DNA of 64,000 nucleotides, from positions 248,001-312,000 of the forward strand of contig JACKCG010000004.1 in assembly GCA_020634135.1 (NCBI GenBank). Reading direction: 5' to 3'. Made by a program: the position numbers and the translations under genes. Under the pieces are notes generated by a model. It was given only the letters and a program-made list of their open reading frames with translations, had not been told where the DNA came from and ran no database searches. This DNA comes from Anaerolineaceae bacterium (GTDB lineage: Bacteria; Chloroflexota; Anaerolineae; Aggregatilineales; Phototrophicaceae). Numbering within the stretch: position 1 is the stretch's first letter; each line of letters starts with the position of its first letter. Positions 51,599-61,845 of this stretch are shown here, one piece after another.

Positions 51599-52837
51599 TT
51601 ACCCGCTAAACATCTCAACCACGAGCTGGGCGGCGGGTTTGGGAGTGTAGTCGCTGCGCCAGATTCCGAAGTGATGTTCACGGTTTTCTACGTCGGGACA
51701 GTGCGGCGGCAGGCAGGTAGCATCCAGAGGGAAATCGAATGCCGTCCAGATGAGCCAACCAGCCAGGTGCGTCGCTTCCGCCGTTTCGATAATGCTTCGA
51801 ATATTCTCAGCCTGTTCATCTTCGGGCAGCGGGAACGTGGGATAACCGAACTCCTCCAAGAGAATAGGGCGGTCAGACGCGGCACGGATTTCGTCTATCC
51901 GGCGGCGCAGGTCGGCATTGTCCCACCAGTGATGAAAGCTGATGACATCCACATAGGGTGCGGTGCTGGCAGCGTCGGTCATCCATCCGGCGGTAATCAG
52001 GTGGTTGGCATCCAGGCTGCGTATCTGCCCGGTGACTGCCTCCACCCAATCCAGCACCTGCTGGCGCGGGAACTTCGCCAGGAGCGCTCCATCCCGTGTG
52101 CCGTAATCAATATCCCCCTCGTTGCGTACATCCCACATGAGAATCGCCGCCTCATCACGGTAACGGTCAACAATGAAAGCAGTTTGCGCCTGCGTGTGGG
52201 CAGGATTGGCATACAACGGATAATTCACCAGGTCAGGTGTGTCGTTTAGGGTGAGGATGATGCGGAGGTCATGGGCTGCTGCCGCGTGGATCAGTCCATC
52301 CAGGCGTACAAACACGTCTACTACCGGTACTGCGCCGCTGCCGGGGCAGATGAACATCGGCTCGTACCACAGAAAGGTGCGGATGGTATTCAGGCCTGCC
52401 GCCCGCAGCAGCGCGAACTCGGTATCAATGGCCGAAAGATCAGACTCCGTCAAGAAGCGCCGCCAGGGATAATACACTGGAAAGTAGTTCACACCACGAA
52501 CCGGGAAAGGTTCGTCGTTGATGGTGAAGAAACCGTCCTCCAACCTGGCGAACCCGATCATTCCGGAAGGTTGGTAGGTTGGCAGCGCGGTTAGGGCCGT
52601 TTGGATGTCTGCGTCAGAACAGACGGTCAGCGGCGGCGCGTCTGCCCGGATGCCAATATACAGAATCGGCCCCTGCGTGAAGCGAAATACCATCCCCAGG
52701 ATGCCCAGCAGCACTCCCAGGATGACTAATAGCACGACAAAAATGAGCCGTCGTGGTGCAAGATAGCGGCGCAGCCTGTGGGATGGCGGGGGGGCAACCA
52801 GTCCACCACGCAGATTTCCGGATAAAACGGTTTTCAT
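51599..52837 (-). CDS. Membrane-anchored GH5-like glycosidase
   Basis: A 412-residue protein with one N-terminal membrane segment (about 32-55). The body is a (beta/alpha)8 glycosidase: VRGVNYFPVYYPW, LRAAGLNTIRTFLWYE, the acid/base Glu in WDVRNEGDID, FHHWWDNAD, and the nucleophile Glu in ILLEEFGYP. The placing of the two Glu at strands 4 and 7 fits clan GH-A (GH5/GH2-like). It probably acts outside the membrane on a beta-linked glycan. Its ATG overlaps the upstream pterin dehydratase stop as ATGA, so it is translationally coupled to that gene. Confidence 0.85.
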   Translation of the reverse strand: MKTVLSGNLRGGLVAPPPSHRLRRYLAPRRLIFVVLLVILGVLLGILGMVFRFTQGPILYIGIRADAPPLTVCSDADIQTALTALPTYQPSGMIGFARLEDGFFTINDEPFPVRGVNYFPVYYPWRRFLTESDLSAIDTEFALLRAAGLNTIRTFLWYEPMFICPGSGAVPVVDVFVRLDGLIHAAAAHDLRIILTLNDTPDLVNYPLYANPAHTQAQTAFIVDRYRDEAAILMWDVRNEGDIDYGTRDGALLAKFPRQQVLDWVEAVTGQIRSLDANHLITAGWMTDAASTAPYVDVISFHHWWDNADLRRRIDEIRAASDRPILLEEFGYPTFPLPEDEQAENIRSIIETAEATHLAGWLIWTAFDFPLDATCLPPHCPDVENREHHFGIWRSDYTPKPAAQLVVEMFSG

Positions 52838-53136
52838 GTGCCTGGGGTATAGGGCAGCGCCTCAATCGCATCTGCTGCCGTGAAATCTTTGAGTGACAGT
52901 TTATTCCCAGCATCGTGGGTAGTGAAACTGATTATTACTTTGCGCCAGCCGATATGAATCTCGGGGTGATGATCCAGCCCTTCCGCAACAACGCCAACTG
53001 CCGTCGCAAAGGCCAGTCCGGCCAGGTACGTCTCCATTCGATAGGTCTTGCGAATCGTGTCGCCCTGCCGCTCCCATCCGGGCAGCCGAGTCAACCGCTC
53101 AACGATCTCTGCTTCCGTCGCTGGTGTCGTCGCCAT
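52834..53136 (-). CDS. phhB: Pterin-4a-carbinolamine dehydratase
   Basis: A 100-residue protein of normal length. The active-site signature EGLDHHPEIHIGWRKVIISF is present, with HH-P-E and the following strand. It dehydrates 4a-hydroxytetrahydrobiopterin-type compounds (EC 4.2.1.96) or acts in moco/pterin metabolism. Its stop overlaps the glycosidase start by 4 bp. No aromatic amino-acid hydroxylase is nearby, so the physiological role is open. Confidence 0.92.
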   Translation of the reverse strand: MATTPATEAEIVERLTRLPGWERQGDTIRKTYRMETYLAGLAFATAVGVVAEGLDHHPEIHIGWRKVIISFTTHDAGNKLSLKDFTAADAIEALPYTPGT

Positions 53137-53273
53137 TGGTAGTCCTTTGGTTATCGCCAGGACAATCCTCGGACACTCAGAAGAGCATTTCTAAGAGTAT
53201 CTGTATAGAAAAGCGCTTCTGTGTGTCCGCCCATAAATCTCACAAGTTGGTGGTGAACCGTGTCTGATCGCGC

Positions 53274-56200
53274 TCATCCCCCGATATTAAGTGTTGGCTG
53301 TGCGGCTGGGGTATCGAATGGCAGCGGCTCTATTGTCGGCAGCGGCGCGGTTGTCGGCAGCACCGGTTCGGCTGTTGGCGTCGGGTTGTTAATGTTCACC
53401 GTGATCTGGCGCGTCAGGTAGCCCGCGTAAGCATTGTTGGCGAACATCTGCAACCGCAGGAAATAAGTGCCATTGGGAAGGGTGCGGGTATCCCAGGTTC
53501 CCAGCGTCCCGGATGCCACTGGTGTGGTGATCGGCCCGGCAATGGGGATGGCCTGGCCGGTGACGGACGATACCGCGTCAATCTGGTAGCGGCTAAAAGT
53601 CGTCGTGGCCGAAGCCGACCCGGTAATATTGACAATTCCCTGTACCGTCGTCCCTTCGGAGGGGTAGTTGAACAGGGCGATTGGGATTTCGGTATTGGTA
53701 TCGCAGGCCGCTGTCGGCATGGGCAGCGCCTGGTCGGTGATGCCGTAGCGTTGAGCAATAGCATTGCCCGCGCCGTTCAACCATGCGAGCGCCGCAGTAT
53801 CCTGGATATTCACGAATGTCTGGGTAATCTTGTTATTCTGGCACTGAGCCGTCGCCAGCAGCCCCGTCCATGAGTCAATTTCGACCTGGCGTACAAACGC
53901 GCCTTCCGGCCCTGGGGGCGGTTGGTTGCCAATGAAGATTTCATTGCGCAGCCCGGTACAGTTCGGGGTTTGCTGTGTGCCGGTATCCACACAGATATCA
54001 TAATGCTGAATGCCGGCTACTTCGGTGAACACCGCCGGATTGGGAAGGACAGACAGCGAGTACTGCATAAGGCGCTGCCAGATCGGAGCGGCGGCGGTTG
54101 ACGCAGCGGTTACACGTGTTGGCTGGTTATCGTGCCGCCCCAACCAGACACCGACAACGGCATTCTTGGTGAAACCCATCGTCCAGAGATCGCGGGCGTC
54201 GTTACTCGTACCGGTCTTGGCGGCCACAAAGTTGCTGGTCGGGTAGCCCGGAATCGTCATCGGCCCACCTTGCCCGAAAACCGCGCTGCGCGAGGTATCA
54301 TCGCTGAGGATGTTCTGCATCAGGTATGCCAACTGTGCCGACACGGCGTTAGGGATTGCCGCTGGTTGCCCCGGCCATGCTGCATCCACGCCTTCTGAGG
54401 TGGTGATGCGGCGGACGGCGTATAGGTCGTGGCGTGTGCCATTGGCAGCAAGTGTGCCATAGGCTGTCATCATGTTATAGAGCGTGACTTCCGTAGCACC
54501 AATGGCTGTCGGCAGCCCGAACTGCGCCCCATCCAGGAATTGCAGTCCTAATCGTGACGCGATGTCCTGGAAGCGATCTGCACCGATGAAATCATACGCT
54601 TTGACCGCAGCGACATTGATGCTGTTTTGCAGCGCGTAACGCACGGAAATCGGGCCACGGAAGGCGCTGTCAAAGTTGACCGGGGTATAGGGCGGTACCG
54701 TATTGGTATAGGTTGTCGGGACATCCCAAATGATGCTGGCCGGTGTCAGATAGTGGTCAACGACGCCATCTCCATTGGTGTCTCGGCCTTCCAACGCGGC
54801 AGCATAGACCACCGGTTTGATGGCTGAACCCGGCTGCTGCCAGGTGAGCGCGTTGTTCAACTGCCCGGCAATCGCTTCGTTGTTGAAGTCCGGCCCGCCG
54901 ACCATCGCCAGAATCGCGCCATCAGCGGGGTTCGTCACCATGATTGCGCCGGTGTTCACATCACGCGAGCCGTAGAGCGCCATCGCCGCCTGCAAATCGC
55001 GGATGGCCTCATCCTGGATGTTGGAATTGAGGGTCGTGTAAATCTTGAAGCCCTGACGGAACATCGTGCCTTCGCCATAATGGCGATCCACCTGGTCACG
55101 CACGAACTGGATGAAATGCGGATACTGGAAGTTCACTGTTCGGGCTGTGAACTCAGTGGCGAGCACCTCGGCACGGTTGGTGCGCTGTTGGCGGGCGACT
55201 TCCGGTGTTATGCAGAAGCCTTCCGGCGGGAGTGATATGCCCGTGCCGGGAAATTGCAGGCAGTTGACTTGTTCCATCCGCGCCAGCACTGCGTCCATGC
55301 GGTCAATAATCTGCTGACGCCGCACCCCGTATGCCTCGCGGGTTTCATCAGGGTGAATCACCGGGTCATAGACTGACGGGGACTGGATTAATCCGGTCAG
55401 AAAAGCGGATTCATAGAGATTGAGGCTTTCCGCACTGTGACCGAAGTAGAACTGTGCGGCAGCTTCCACGCCGTAAGCCTGATTACCGAAGTAAATTTCG
55501 TTCAGATAAAGTTCCAGAATGTCCGCTTTAGGATATTGCTTGCTTATTTCCGCCGCGATGACGACTTCCTGAATTTTGCGTTCTGCCGAGACATCATAGC
55601 GCCCCAGGACTAACTGGCGGGCGATCTGCTGCGTGATGGTACTTGCGCCGGATTCAATCGTGCCGGAACCCAGGTTCTGGATGAAAGCACGCCCAATAGC
55701 CACGATGTCCCAACCGGGGTCTTCAAAGAAGCGCTCATTTTCCAATGAAAGTACAGCATGAATCATGAAGGGGGAAATTTTTGCGAGTTCAATATTTGTT
55801 CGCGCCCCACCCTCGGTGCTGTTGATAGAGGCGATCAGCCGATCCTGTGCATCGTAAATCTGTACGGTCTGGAAAGCCGGTTGGTAGTTCGCCAGCGCCG
55901 CAATCGAGGGCTGATACTCGTTGGCGATGTTGCTGTAATTGAGCAGGATAATGCCGATACCGCCTGCCAGCAGCAGTGCCAGCAACCCGGCCCCAATCGC
56001 GGCCAGGCGTACAAACAATCCGATGGTCTGTCGCCGTTCTTCTTCCGCCACCTGGTCAAAATAGGGTGTAGCTTCTGTCTGGTCAGGAGCGCCAGCATCA
56101 TAGGCCTGGCGAGCGCTGCCAAGCGACTCGTCGGCGGGCGCAACCTCCAGCGGCGTGTGTGCCACTGTTTCCTGCCATTCAACGCCATAGGCCTGTTGGG

Positions 56201-57530
56201 TGGCTGCTTCCGACTGGCGCTGTTCATACATATAGGGCGCGTTTGCCCCGACCATTGTTTGATCGGGGTCTTGTACCGGTACCTGGCGGGGGAGGGGGGA
56301 GTCGTCGCCAATGACCTGCCCGAACCGATCGGGCTGGGCAGGTGTTTGGTAAACGGCGCTGGGCTGTGTATAGTCCTGCGGCTGAACCGGTTCGCTGGGG
56401 AACTGTGGCAAGGGCTGGGCACCTATTACGCCGGACTCCGCTGTGCCAGTCGCTGACGCGGCGGCCAGAACCGGGGGAACATCTATAATCCACTGAGCCT
56501 GGCTCTCGTCGTAGCGATACCAGACATCGCTTTCGACCCCCATCATCCACCACACCCGCTTTTCATCCAGAACCAGGAGATCGTTTAACTGCTCCCGCAG
56601 TTGTTCCTCCGTGATCTGCCCGGCCTGGAGCATCTGGCGCAGTTTGGCGACTTCACGCTCGGTCTTGCGGTATTTCTGAAGAAGTTCCTGCTGCTGGGTT
56701 GTGGGGGCAGGGGTGGCAGCGGGCTGCTGCTTCTGGATTTGTGCCAGCTGTTCCTGCGCGTAGGAAATCGGTTCGCCAGAACTGGTAGCCTGCCCCTGGC
56801 TGGTCACGTCCCCAGCGGTCCCGGCAGCCCACCGCTGCGCTTGAAGGCGCGCGTATTCCGCCGCCTGCTCACCACTTACGGCTCCCGCCTGTCCGGTAGA
56901 AGCATCCGGCTCTTCGGTACGCAGTCTTTCCAGGGGTTGTGGTGCTGAACCTTCTGCCGTGCTAATCAAGGGGAGGTCGCTGACCGGCTCGGTGCGTCCC
57001 CCTGCTGCCTGGATAGCGGCGCGCTCTGCGGGGGAAAGCCCGCTGGCGGAGATGATCGGTTCGGCCTGGGATTCCGATGTAGCGGCTGCGACACCTGGGG
57101 CGGCAGACCCGGGGAGAATATCGGGCAGGGCGGACTGCTCAACCAGGCTCGCCAGCGCTACCAACTCGCTCATACTGAAGGCATCGTCGTCGTCATCCAG
57201 CGGCTCCAATGCTGCCGGGGCGGCCTCGGAGATCGGGAGCATATCCTCCGGCTTAATATTGGAACCCGGTTCGCGCACCGGCGCGGCTGGGGCAGGGCTT
57301 TCTGGCTCGGTAGAGAAAACCGTATCTTCCGGCTTGGGGAGATGCCACGCGCCTTCAGCCTCCGGCTCAACTTCCAGTTCTGCCGGGAGCGCTACCGGGG
57401 CCGGTTGGCGCCAACTTCCTTGACTCGGTGAAACATCGGGAGTATGCCAACCGCCAGGAGACTGGGGCTTGTGCCACCCACCGGAAAATTCGGGTTTTTC
57501 AGGTTGTGATTTCTTCTGCTGGTCGGCCAT
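53274..57530 (-). CDS. Class A penicillin-binding protein with long N-terminal tail
   Basis: A 1418-residue bifunctional peptidoglycan synthase. Residues 1-500 are cytoplasmic and low-complexity: four W-(H/R)-x-P repeats (GGWHKP, GGWHTP, GSWRQP, GAWHLP), an acidic stretch, a coiled coil (about 280-320) and a Trp-rich motif VWWMMGVESDVWYRYD. A membrane helix lies at about 506-531. The GT51 glycosyltransferase follows with Glu597 in LENERFFEDPG and GASTITQQIARQL. The transpeptidase has Ser902 in GSAIK, SIN at 970-972 and KTGTS at 1105. A C-terminal Ig-like domain (about 1280-1385) and Thr/Pro tail end it. It polymerises and cross-links wall glycan outside the membrane. Confidence 0.94.
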   Translation of the reverse strand: MADQQKKSQPEKPEFSGGWHKPQSPGGWHTPDVSPSQGSWRQPAPVALPAELEVEPEAEGAWHLPKPEDTVFSTEPESPAPAAPVREPGSNIKPEDMLPISEAAPAALEPLDDDDDAFSMSELVALASLVEQSALPDILPGSAAPGVAAATSESQAEPIISASGLSPAERAAIQAAGGRTEPVSDLPLISTAEGSAPQPLERLRTEEPDASTGQAGAVSGEQAAEYARLQAQRWAAGTAGDVTSQGQATSSGEPISYAQEQLAQIQKQQPAATPAPTTQQQELLQKYRKTEREVAKLRQMLQAGQITEEQLREQLNDLLVLDEKRVWWMMGVESDVWYRYDESQAQWIIDVPPVLAAASATGTAESGVIGAQPLPQFPSEPVQPQDYTQPSAVYQTPAQPDRFGQVIGDDSPLPRQVPVQDPDQTMVGANAPYMYEQRQSEAATQQAYGVEWQETVAHTPLEVAPADESLGSARQAYDAGAPDQTEATPYFDQVAEEERRQTIGLFVRLAAIGAGLLALLLAGGIGIILLNYSNIANEYQPSIAALANYQPAFQTVQIYDAQDRLIASINSTEGGARTNIELAKISPFMIHAVLSLENERFFEDPGWDIVAIGRAFIQNLGSGTIESGASTITQQIARQLVLGRYDVSAERKIQEVVIAAEISKQYPKADILELYLNEIYFGNQAYGVEAAAQFYFGHSAESLNLYESAFLTGLIQSPSVYDPVIHPDETREAYGVRRQQIIDRMDAVLARMEQVNCLQFPGTGISLPPEGFCITPEVARQQRTNRAEVLATEFTARTVNFQYPHFIQFVRDQVDRHYGEGTMFRQGFKIYTTLNSNIQDEAIRDLQAAMALYGSRDVNTGAIMVTNPADGAILAMVGGPDFNNEAIAGQLNNALTWQQPGSAIKPVVYAAALEGRDTNGDGVVDHYLTPASIIWDVPTTYTNTVPPYTPVNFDSAFRGPISVRYALQNSINVAAVKAYDFIGADRFQDIASRLGLQFLDGAQFGLPTAIGATEVTLYNMMTAYGTLAANGTRHDLYAVRRITTSEGVDAAWPGQPAAIPNAVSAQLAYLMQNILSDDTSRSAVFGQGGPMTIPGYPTSNFVAAKTGTSNDARDLWTMGFTKNAVVGVWLGRHDNQPTRVTAASTAAAPIWQRLMQYSLSVLPNPAVFTEVAGIQHYDICVDTGTQQTPNCTGLRNEIFIGNQPPPGPEGAFVRQVEIDSWTGLLATAQCQNNKITQTFVNIQDTAALAWLNGAGNAIAQRYGITDQALPMPTAACDTNTEIPIALFNYPSEGTTVQGIVNITGSASATTTFSRYQIDAVSSVTGQAIPIAGPITTPVASGTLGTWDTRTLPNGTYFLRLQMFANNAYAGYLTRQITVNINNPTPTAEPVLPTTAPLPTIEPLPFDTPAAQPTLNIGG

Positions 57531-57706
57531 GCGCCAGGAATCCTTGAGTTAGTTTTACATAGTAATTTTTGCCGGATGCAGACGACTGCTTAAGCGGCCC
57601 GCACGACGTTGGTGTTTAGTCGGTAACTAGTTGACATTATACAACAATTTAGAAAGTGGAAAAACCGCAGCCGGTATCGTTTTCCCGTCTTTCGCGGGTG
57701 TTGTCG

Positions 57707-60361
57707 CTATGTCTTGAGTGCTCGCAGCTGCTCATCCAACCATTCGACCCGGTGTGTCATATCCGAATCGGCAAAGATTCGCCGAGCTTTCTTGAAATGA
57801 CTGATCGCCTGCCGTGTCTTGCCACTGTCCCGGTATGCCGCCCCCAGGTTTGCCAGCCCGTAAGCCTCACCGCGCTTGTCATCCATTTCGCGGGAAATGC
57901 TCAACGCCCGCTGGTGATGGCCGATTGCCTGGGAAAAGTCGCCCTGTTCCCGGTAAGTATCGCCCAGCCGCCCCAGATTGATGGCCTCGCCGCGTTTGTC
58001 GCCGGTCTCGCGGGCAATATCCAGCGCCCTTTCGAGGTGCTGCGCCGCCTCATCAAACCGCCCCTGCGCCCGGTAAGCATCGCCCAATCGCCCCAGATTT
58101 ATACCGCTGCCGCGTTTGTCGCCTGTCTCGTTGGCAATCGCCAAGGCCTGCTGGTAAAACGTGATTGCGCGTTCGATCTCGTCCATATCTCTGTAGGTAT
58201 CACCCAGGTTGCCCAGGTTGATCGCTTCACCACGCAGATTGCCCAGTCCCTTGGCGATATGCAGCGCCTGCTCCAGGTAGCTGATCGCGCGTTCGGGCTG
58301 TCCCTGATGGCGATAGGCGATACCCAGATTCGCCAGATTGATTCCTTCGGCACGTGGGTCGTTGACTTTGCGGGCAATCTCCAGCGCCTGCTCCAGGTGG
58401 GTGATGGCCGGTTGTGCTTGCCCTAAAAGGCGGTAGGCGATGCCCAGCCGCCCCAATGTCACGCCCATTCCCGGTAAATCATCCAGTTCCTTGTAAAGCT
58501 TGAGCGCCGTCCGATAATATTTCATGCCCTCTTTGATCTGGCCGGAATCGCGACAAGCACTGCCCAGATGCCCCAGATAACGCGCCTGGGATGCCGTTTC
58601 ATGGAGCGCTTCGGCGGCATCGGCGGCCAGGGAAAGCAGATTCCTGGAGAGGCGGGCATACCCCTGTAGGTGCAAGAACCCTTCCGTGCCGGATTCGCTT
58701 GGCTGACGGTAGAGGTGATCGGCGATATAGGTGACATCGGTATAGCGCCCGACAGACAATGCCCAGTTCGCCCCGCTAATAAAATTGTCGAGTTCTGCCC
58801 GAACGGCAGGGAAGTTCTCGGCTCTGGGTTCATGGTACTTGTCGAGGTATGCCAGGCAGATGTCCAGTCCCCGGCTGCGCTGTGCCTCACTGGCCTGCGC
58901 ACGGGCGTAACTGTAAGCGAGGTCATGGATACGAAATTCGCCCGCCCGTTCCGCATTTTCGTGAATGCGTTCGGCCAGACCGCGTCGTTGCAAGCGGGTG
59001 AGCGCTTCCTCAACTTCCGTTACACTTTGCTCGAGAAATAGCGCCAGCATCTCCGGCGTGGTGGTTGATGTAAAGAGCGCCCCGAATGCCATAAAAACCG
59101 CGCGTGCCTCAGAATCCAGGTCGTAGAGGCTGGCACTGAGCAGGTCCTCGATATTGGCCTGGCCTTCCTCAACATAGTCTTCGGGGATTGCCAGCTTGTG
59201 CGGCTCGGCGGCGATCCGGGTGAGCAGTTCTCCCGGAGTCAGATCATCTAACGCGAGCGTCATGCCGGCCACGCGCACGGCGAATGCATGGTTGCCCAGT
59301 TTCTCGCACAGGGAGCGGGCGTCCTGGTCATAAATCCAATCGGGTTGGCCGTAGTAGGCCAGCAGCGCCAGCGCGTCCCCTGTTTCCAACCGGTCTACAT
59401 CCAGGCGAGTCAGTCCGGCGAAACGGTAGCGGGATGTGACCAGCACCGGCACGCCCCTGGGGATGGCATTGATATTAAGAATGCTGTGCAGTGCTCGTCC
59501 GTTCCAGGCATCATCCAGAACCACCAGTTTGACGCCGTGTTCCAGCAGCAACAGCCGGATAATCCGCGCTTTATTGATGACGCTGGGTTCGTTCGCCAGC
59601 GCGTGCTGGGCATCAAACGCCCGCACCATCGCCAGGAACAGGCCATCCCGGTCTTCCGCCCCTGCCCGTAGCCACAAGATCGGGCCTTCCTCGTCGGACA
59701 ACCGTTCTGCGGCGATCGCTGCCGCCAGTGCCGTTTTCCCCACGCCGCCGAACCCCTGGAGTAGCACCCGCTTGCTCCGGTCAAGCAGATAGGTGACCGA
59801 GGCCGTCAGTTCGTCTCGCCCGATGAGTTTTTCCGGTTGGTTGGGGATGTCATCGGCAGTGGTCGCCAGGATTGCTTCAAGCTCACCGCTGCGGGCTGCT
59901 CGCCACTCCTGCCAGTTGACCAGCGCGCGCAGCAGCTTAGTCTGGAAATCCTCTACCGACACGAACAGCGCCCGGATTACAGACTTGTTGATCTTGGACT
60001 TGAAGGCGTTCAACTGTGTGGCATTGGCGTGGTCATAGGCTTCGGCAGGCCAGGGTCTACCAGGGTCTATCAAGAAACACAGTCTCTCCAGGCCACGTTC
60101 CCCGGCATAGTCAAACTCAATTTCGGTGACACTGTGGTTATAGCCCTGCTCAACATATCCGTAGCGGTGGGCGATGATGCCCACATACAAGTCGGCCTCT
60201 TTGAGTTTGCGTTTGCTGCCCTCCGTCGCGCCGACCCCCATCGCCTCGAAATTTTCCATCGCAATCGGTACGAACCCCAGGCTGGCACAGGTATCAATGG
60301 CTGCCTGACGGTAGTCCTTCAGATCAAGACTGGTGCTGCTGATAAAGACGGTTTTTGCCAT
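57707..60361 (-). CDS. STAND NTPase: DUF4062, NB-ARC and TPR repeats
   Basis: An 884-residue protein. Residues 1-95 are DUF4062 (VFISSTSLDLKDYRQAAI, ADLYVGIIAHRYG, VTEIEFDYA), a TIR-like fold. An NB-ARC ATPase follows: Walker A GFGGVGKT (203-210), Walker B KLVVLDDAW (278-286) and GVPVLVTSRY. A helical region leads to seven or eight tetratricopeptide repeats (about 560-870) of the form GEAINLGRLGDTYREQGDFSQ, several nearly identical. Such STAND proteins sense a trigger through repeats and act through an N-terminal effector; many defend against phage. That role is inferred. It stands alone on its strand. Confidence 0.88.
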   Translation of the reverse strand: MAKTVFISSTSLDLKDYRQAAIDTCASLGFVPIAMENFEAMGVGATEGSKRKLKEADLYVGIIAHRYGYVEQGYNHSVTEIEFDYAGERGLERLCFLIDPGRPWPAEAYDHANATQLNAFKSKINKSVIRALFVSVEDFQTKLLRALVNWQEWRAARSGELEAILATTADDIPNQPEKLIGRDELTASVTYLLDRSKRVLLQGFGGVGKTALAAAIAAERLSDEEGPILWLRAGAEDRDGLFLAMVRAFDAQHALANEPSVINKARIIRLLLLEHGVKLVVLDDAWNGRALHSILNINAIPRGVPVLVTSRYRFAGLTRLDVDRLETGDALALLAYYGQPDWIYDQDARSLCEKLGNHAFAVRVAGMTLALDDLTPGELLTRIAAEPHKLAIPEDYVEEGQANIEDLLSASLYDLDSEARAVFMAFGALFTSTTTPEMLALFLEQSVTEVEEALTRLQRRGLAERIHENAERAGEFRIHDLAYSYARAQASEAQRSRGLDICLAYLDKYHEPRAENFPAVRAELDNFISGANWALSVGRYTDVTYIADHLYRQPSESGTEGFLHLQGYARLSRNLLSLAADAAEALHETASQARYLGHLGSACRDSGQIKEGMKYYRTALKLYKELDDLPGMGVTLGRLGIAYRLLGQAQPAITHLEQALEIARKVNDPRAEGINLANLGIAYRHQGQPERAISYLEQALHIAKGLGNLRGEAINLGNLGDTYRDMDEIERAITFYQQALAIANETGDKRGSGINLGRLGDAYRAQGRFDEAAQHLERALDIARETGDKRGEAINLGRLGDTYREQGDFSQAIGHHQRALSISREMDDKRGEAYGLANLGAAYRDSGKTRQAISHFKKARRIFADSDMTHRVEWLDEQLRALKT

Positions 60362-60659
60362 GTGGAATCCCGGTTTGGCCTATGCGGATTTCAGTTTAGG
60401 ATGTATGCAGTTCGGATCATTTTGCTAAGGGTCTGATGTATCATGCCCTTACCACCGCGCAACTGCTCAATTTCTGTCAATGTCTTACTACTACAGTGTA
60501 TCTTACGCCAGCCAGATCGTCCAAATAAGATATTCCCATTTTGTCAGGTGTGGAATGTGCCTCCGCGATTTCTCGGCGTTTGGGATAACCGCACAATTGC
60601 GACTTTCGCTATAATGCCGCATGATAGAGGCAGGATAATATGAGAAAGTGTCGGTTTGC

Positions 60660-61817
60660 ATGTGGCGTATAGGTTTGTTACTGGTAGTGGGAATTGTGGT
60701 GGTCATTGGTGGCTTCAGCCTGGTGGATGTTGGCAGCGGGGAAGTCGGGGCCAGCGCGGTATTTGATAGTGTGGAGACAGATATTAACGGTTTTGCCCGT
60801 GCGATTGAGCCGTATGATTGGCAGTTCCCGCAGGACTTCGGCCCGCACCCGAACTTTCAGACGGAGTGGTGGTATTATACCGGCAACCTGGCCGACGAAG
60901 CCGGGCGGCGTTTCGGCTACCAGTTCACGATTTTTCGTCGGGCGATCACCCCGGTGGAAACGGATACGGGTTCGGAATGGCGGGCCGACCAGATTTATAT
61001 GGCACATTTTACCGTAACGGATGTCCGTGGCGATCAGTTCTACCACCAACAGCGCTTTAGCCGGGGTGCGGCAGAATTAGCCGGGGCAACTACAGAACCG
61101 CTCTACCGGGTGTGGCTGGATGACTGGCAGATTCTGGCACAGGATGACAACGCGACGGTGGTAGCGATTAAGGCAGTGGCGGATGCTGTGGCCGTGAACC
61201 TGCAACTGGAACAGGTCAAGCCGGTGGCGCTGCAAGGTAATCAGGGTCTTAGCGCCAAGAGTGGTGAACCGGGCAATGCCAGTTACTATTATTCGCTCTC
61301 ACGGCTGCTGACCACTGGCACGATTACGATTCATGATACCGTCTACACCGTAAGTGGAACGTCCTGGAAAGACCATGAGTTCAGCACCAGCGCGTTGGGT
61401 AATGCGGCGCAGGGATGGGACTGGTTTGGTCTGCAACTGGACGATGACCGTGAACTAATGCTGGGGCAGATTCGTCTCGTTGACGGCGGGCGCCAGCCGG
61501 AATTTGGCGGACTGCTGGTTTACCCGGACGGCAGTACGCGCAAGCTCGAATCGAGCGACTTCACGCTGATGGTGACGGATACCTGGCAAAGCCCGCACAC
61601 CGGCGCGACCTATCCGGCGGGCTGGCAGATTAGTCTGGACATTGGCGAGGCCGAACCGCTTGACCTGACGGTAACACCCCTTATCAGTGACCAGGAATTG
61701 CATGGTACAGGCAATGTGGATTATTGGGAGGGCGCAGTGCGGATTTCCGGCGACATTACCGGGTATGGGTACGCCGAACTGACCGGATATGTCAATGCAA
61801 TGACCGGGCGTTTTTAG
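60660..61817 (+). CDS. CrtC/AttH-like lipocalin-fold protein
   Basis: A 385-residue protein. An N-terminal membrane anchor or signal (MWRIGLLLVVGIVVVIGG) is followed by the AttH/CrtC pattern: HPNFQTEWWYYTGNL, FGYQFTIFRRAI, MAHFTVTDV and later SWKDHEFST, WDWFGLQLDD and TYPAGWQI. Carotenoid 1,2-hydratase and AttH share this fold, but no carotenoid genes are near, so a hydratase role is unproven. A GTG at 60648 is an alternative start. A 10-codon frame (60640-60672) overlaps the start in another frame. TATAAT lies at 60610-60615. Confidence 0.82.
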   Translation: MWRIGLLLVVGIVVVIGGFSLVDVGSGEVGASAVFDSVETDINGFARAIEPYDWQFPQDFGPHPNFQTEWWYYTGNLADEAGRRFGYQFTIFRRAITPVETDTGSEWRADQIYMAHFTVTDVRGDQFYHQQRFSRGAAELAGATTEPLYRVWLDDWQILAQDDNATVVAIKAVADAVAVNLQLEQVKPVALQGNQGLSAKSGEPGNASYYYSLSRLLTTGTITIHDTVYTVSGTSWKDHEFSTSALGNAAQGWDWFGLQLDDDRELMLGQIRLVDGGRQPEFGGLLVYPDGSTRKLESSDFTLMVTDTWQSPHTGATYPAGWQISLDIGEAEPLDLTVTPLISDQELHGTGNVDYWEGAVRISGDITGYGYAELTGYVNAMTGRF

Positions 61818-61845
61818 CAGCGTAGACATCTGAAAGGACCAATGA

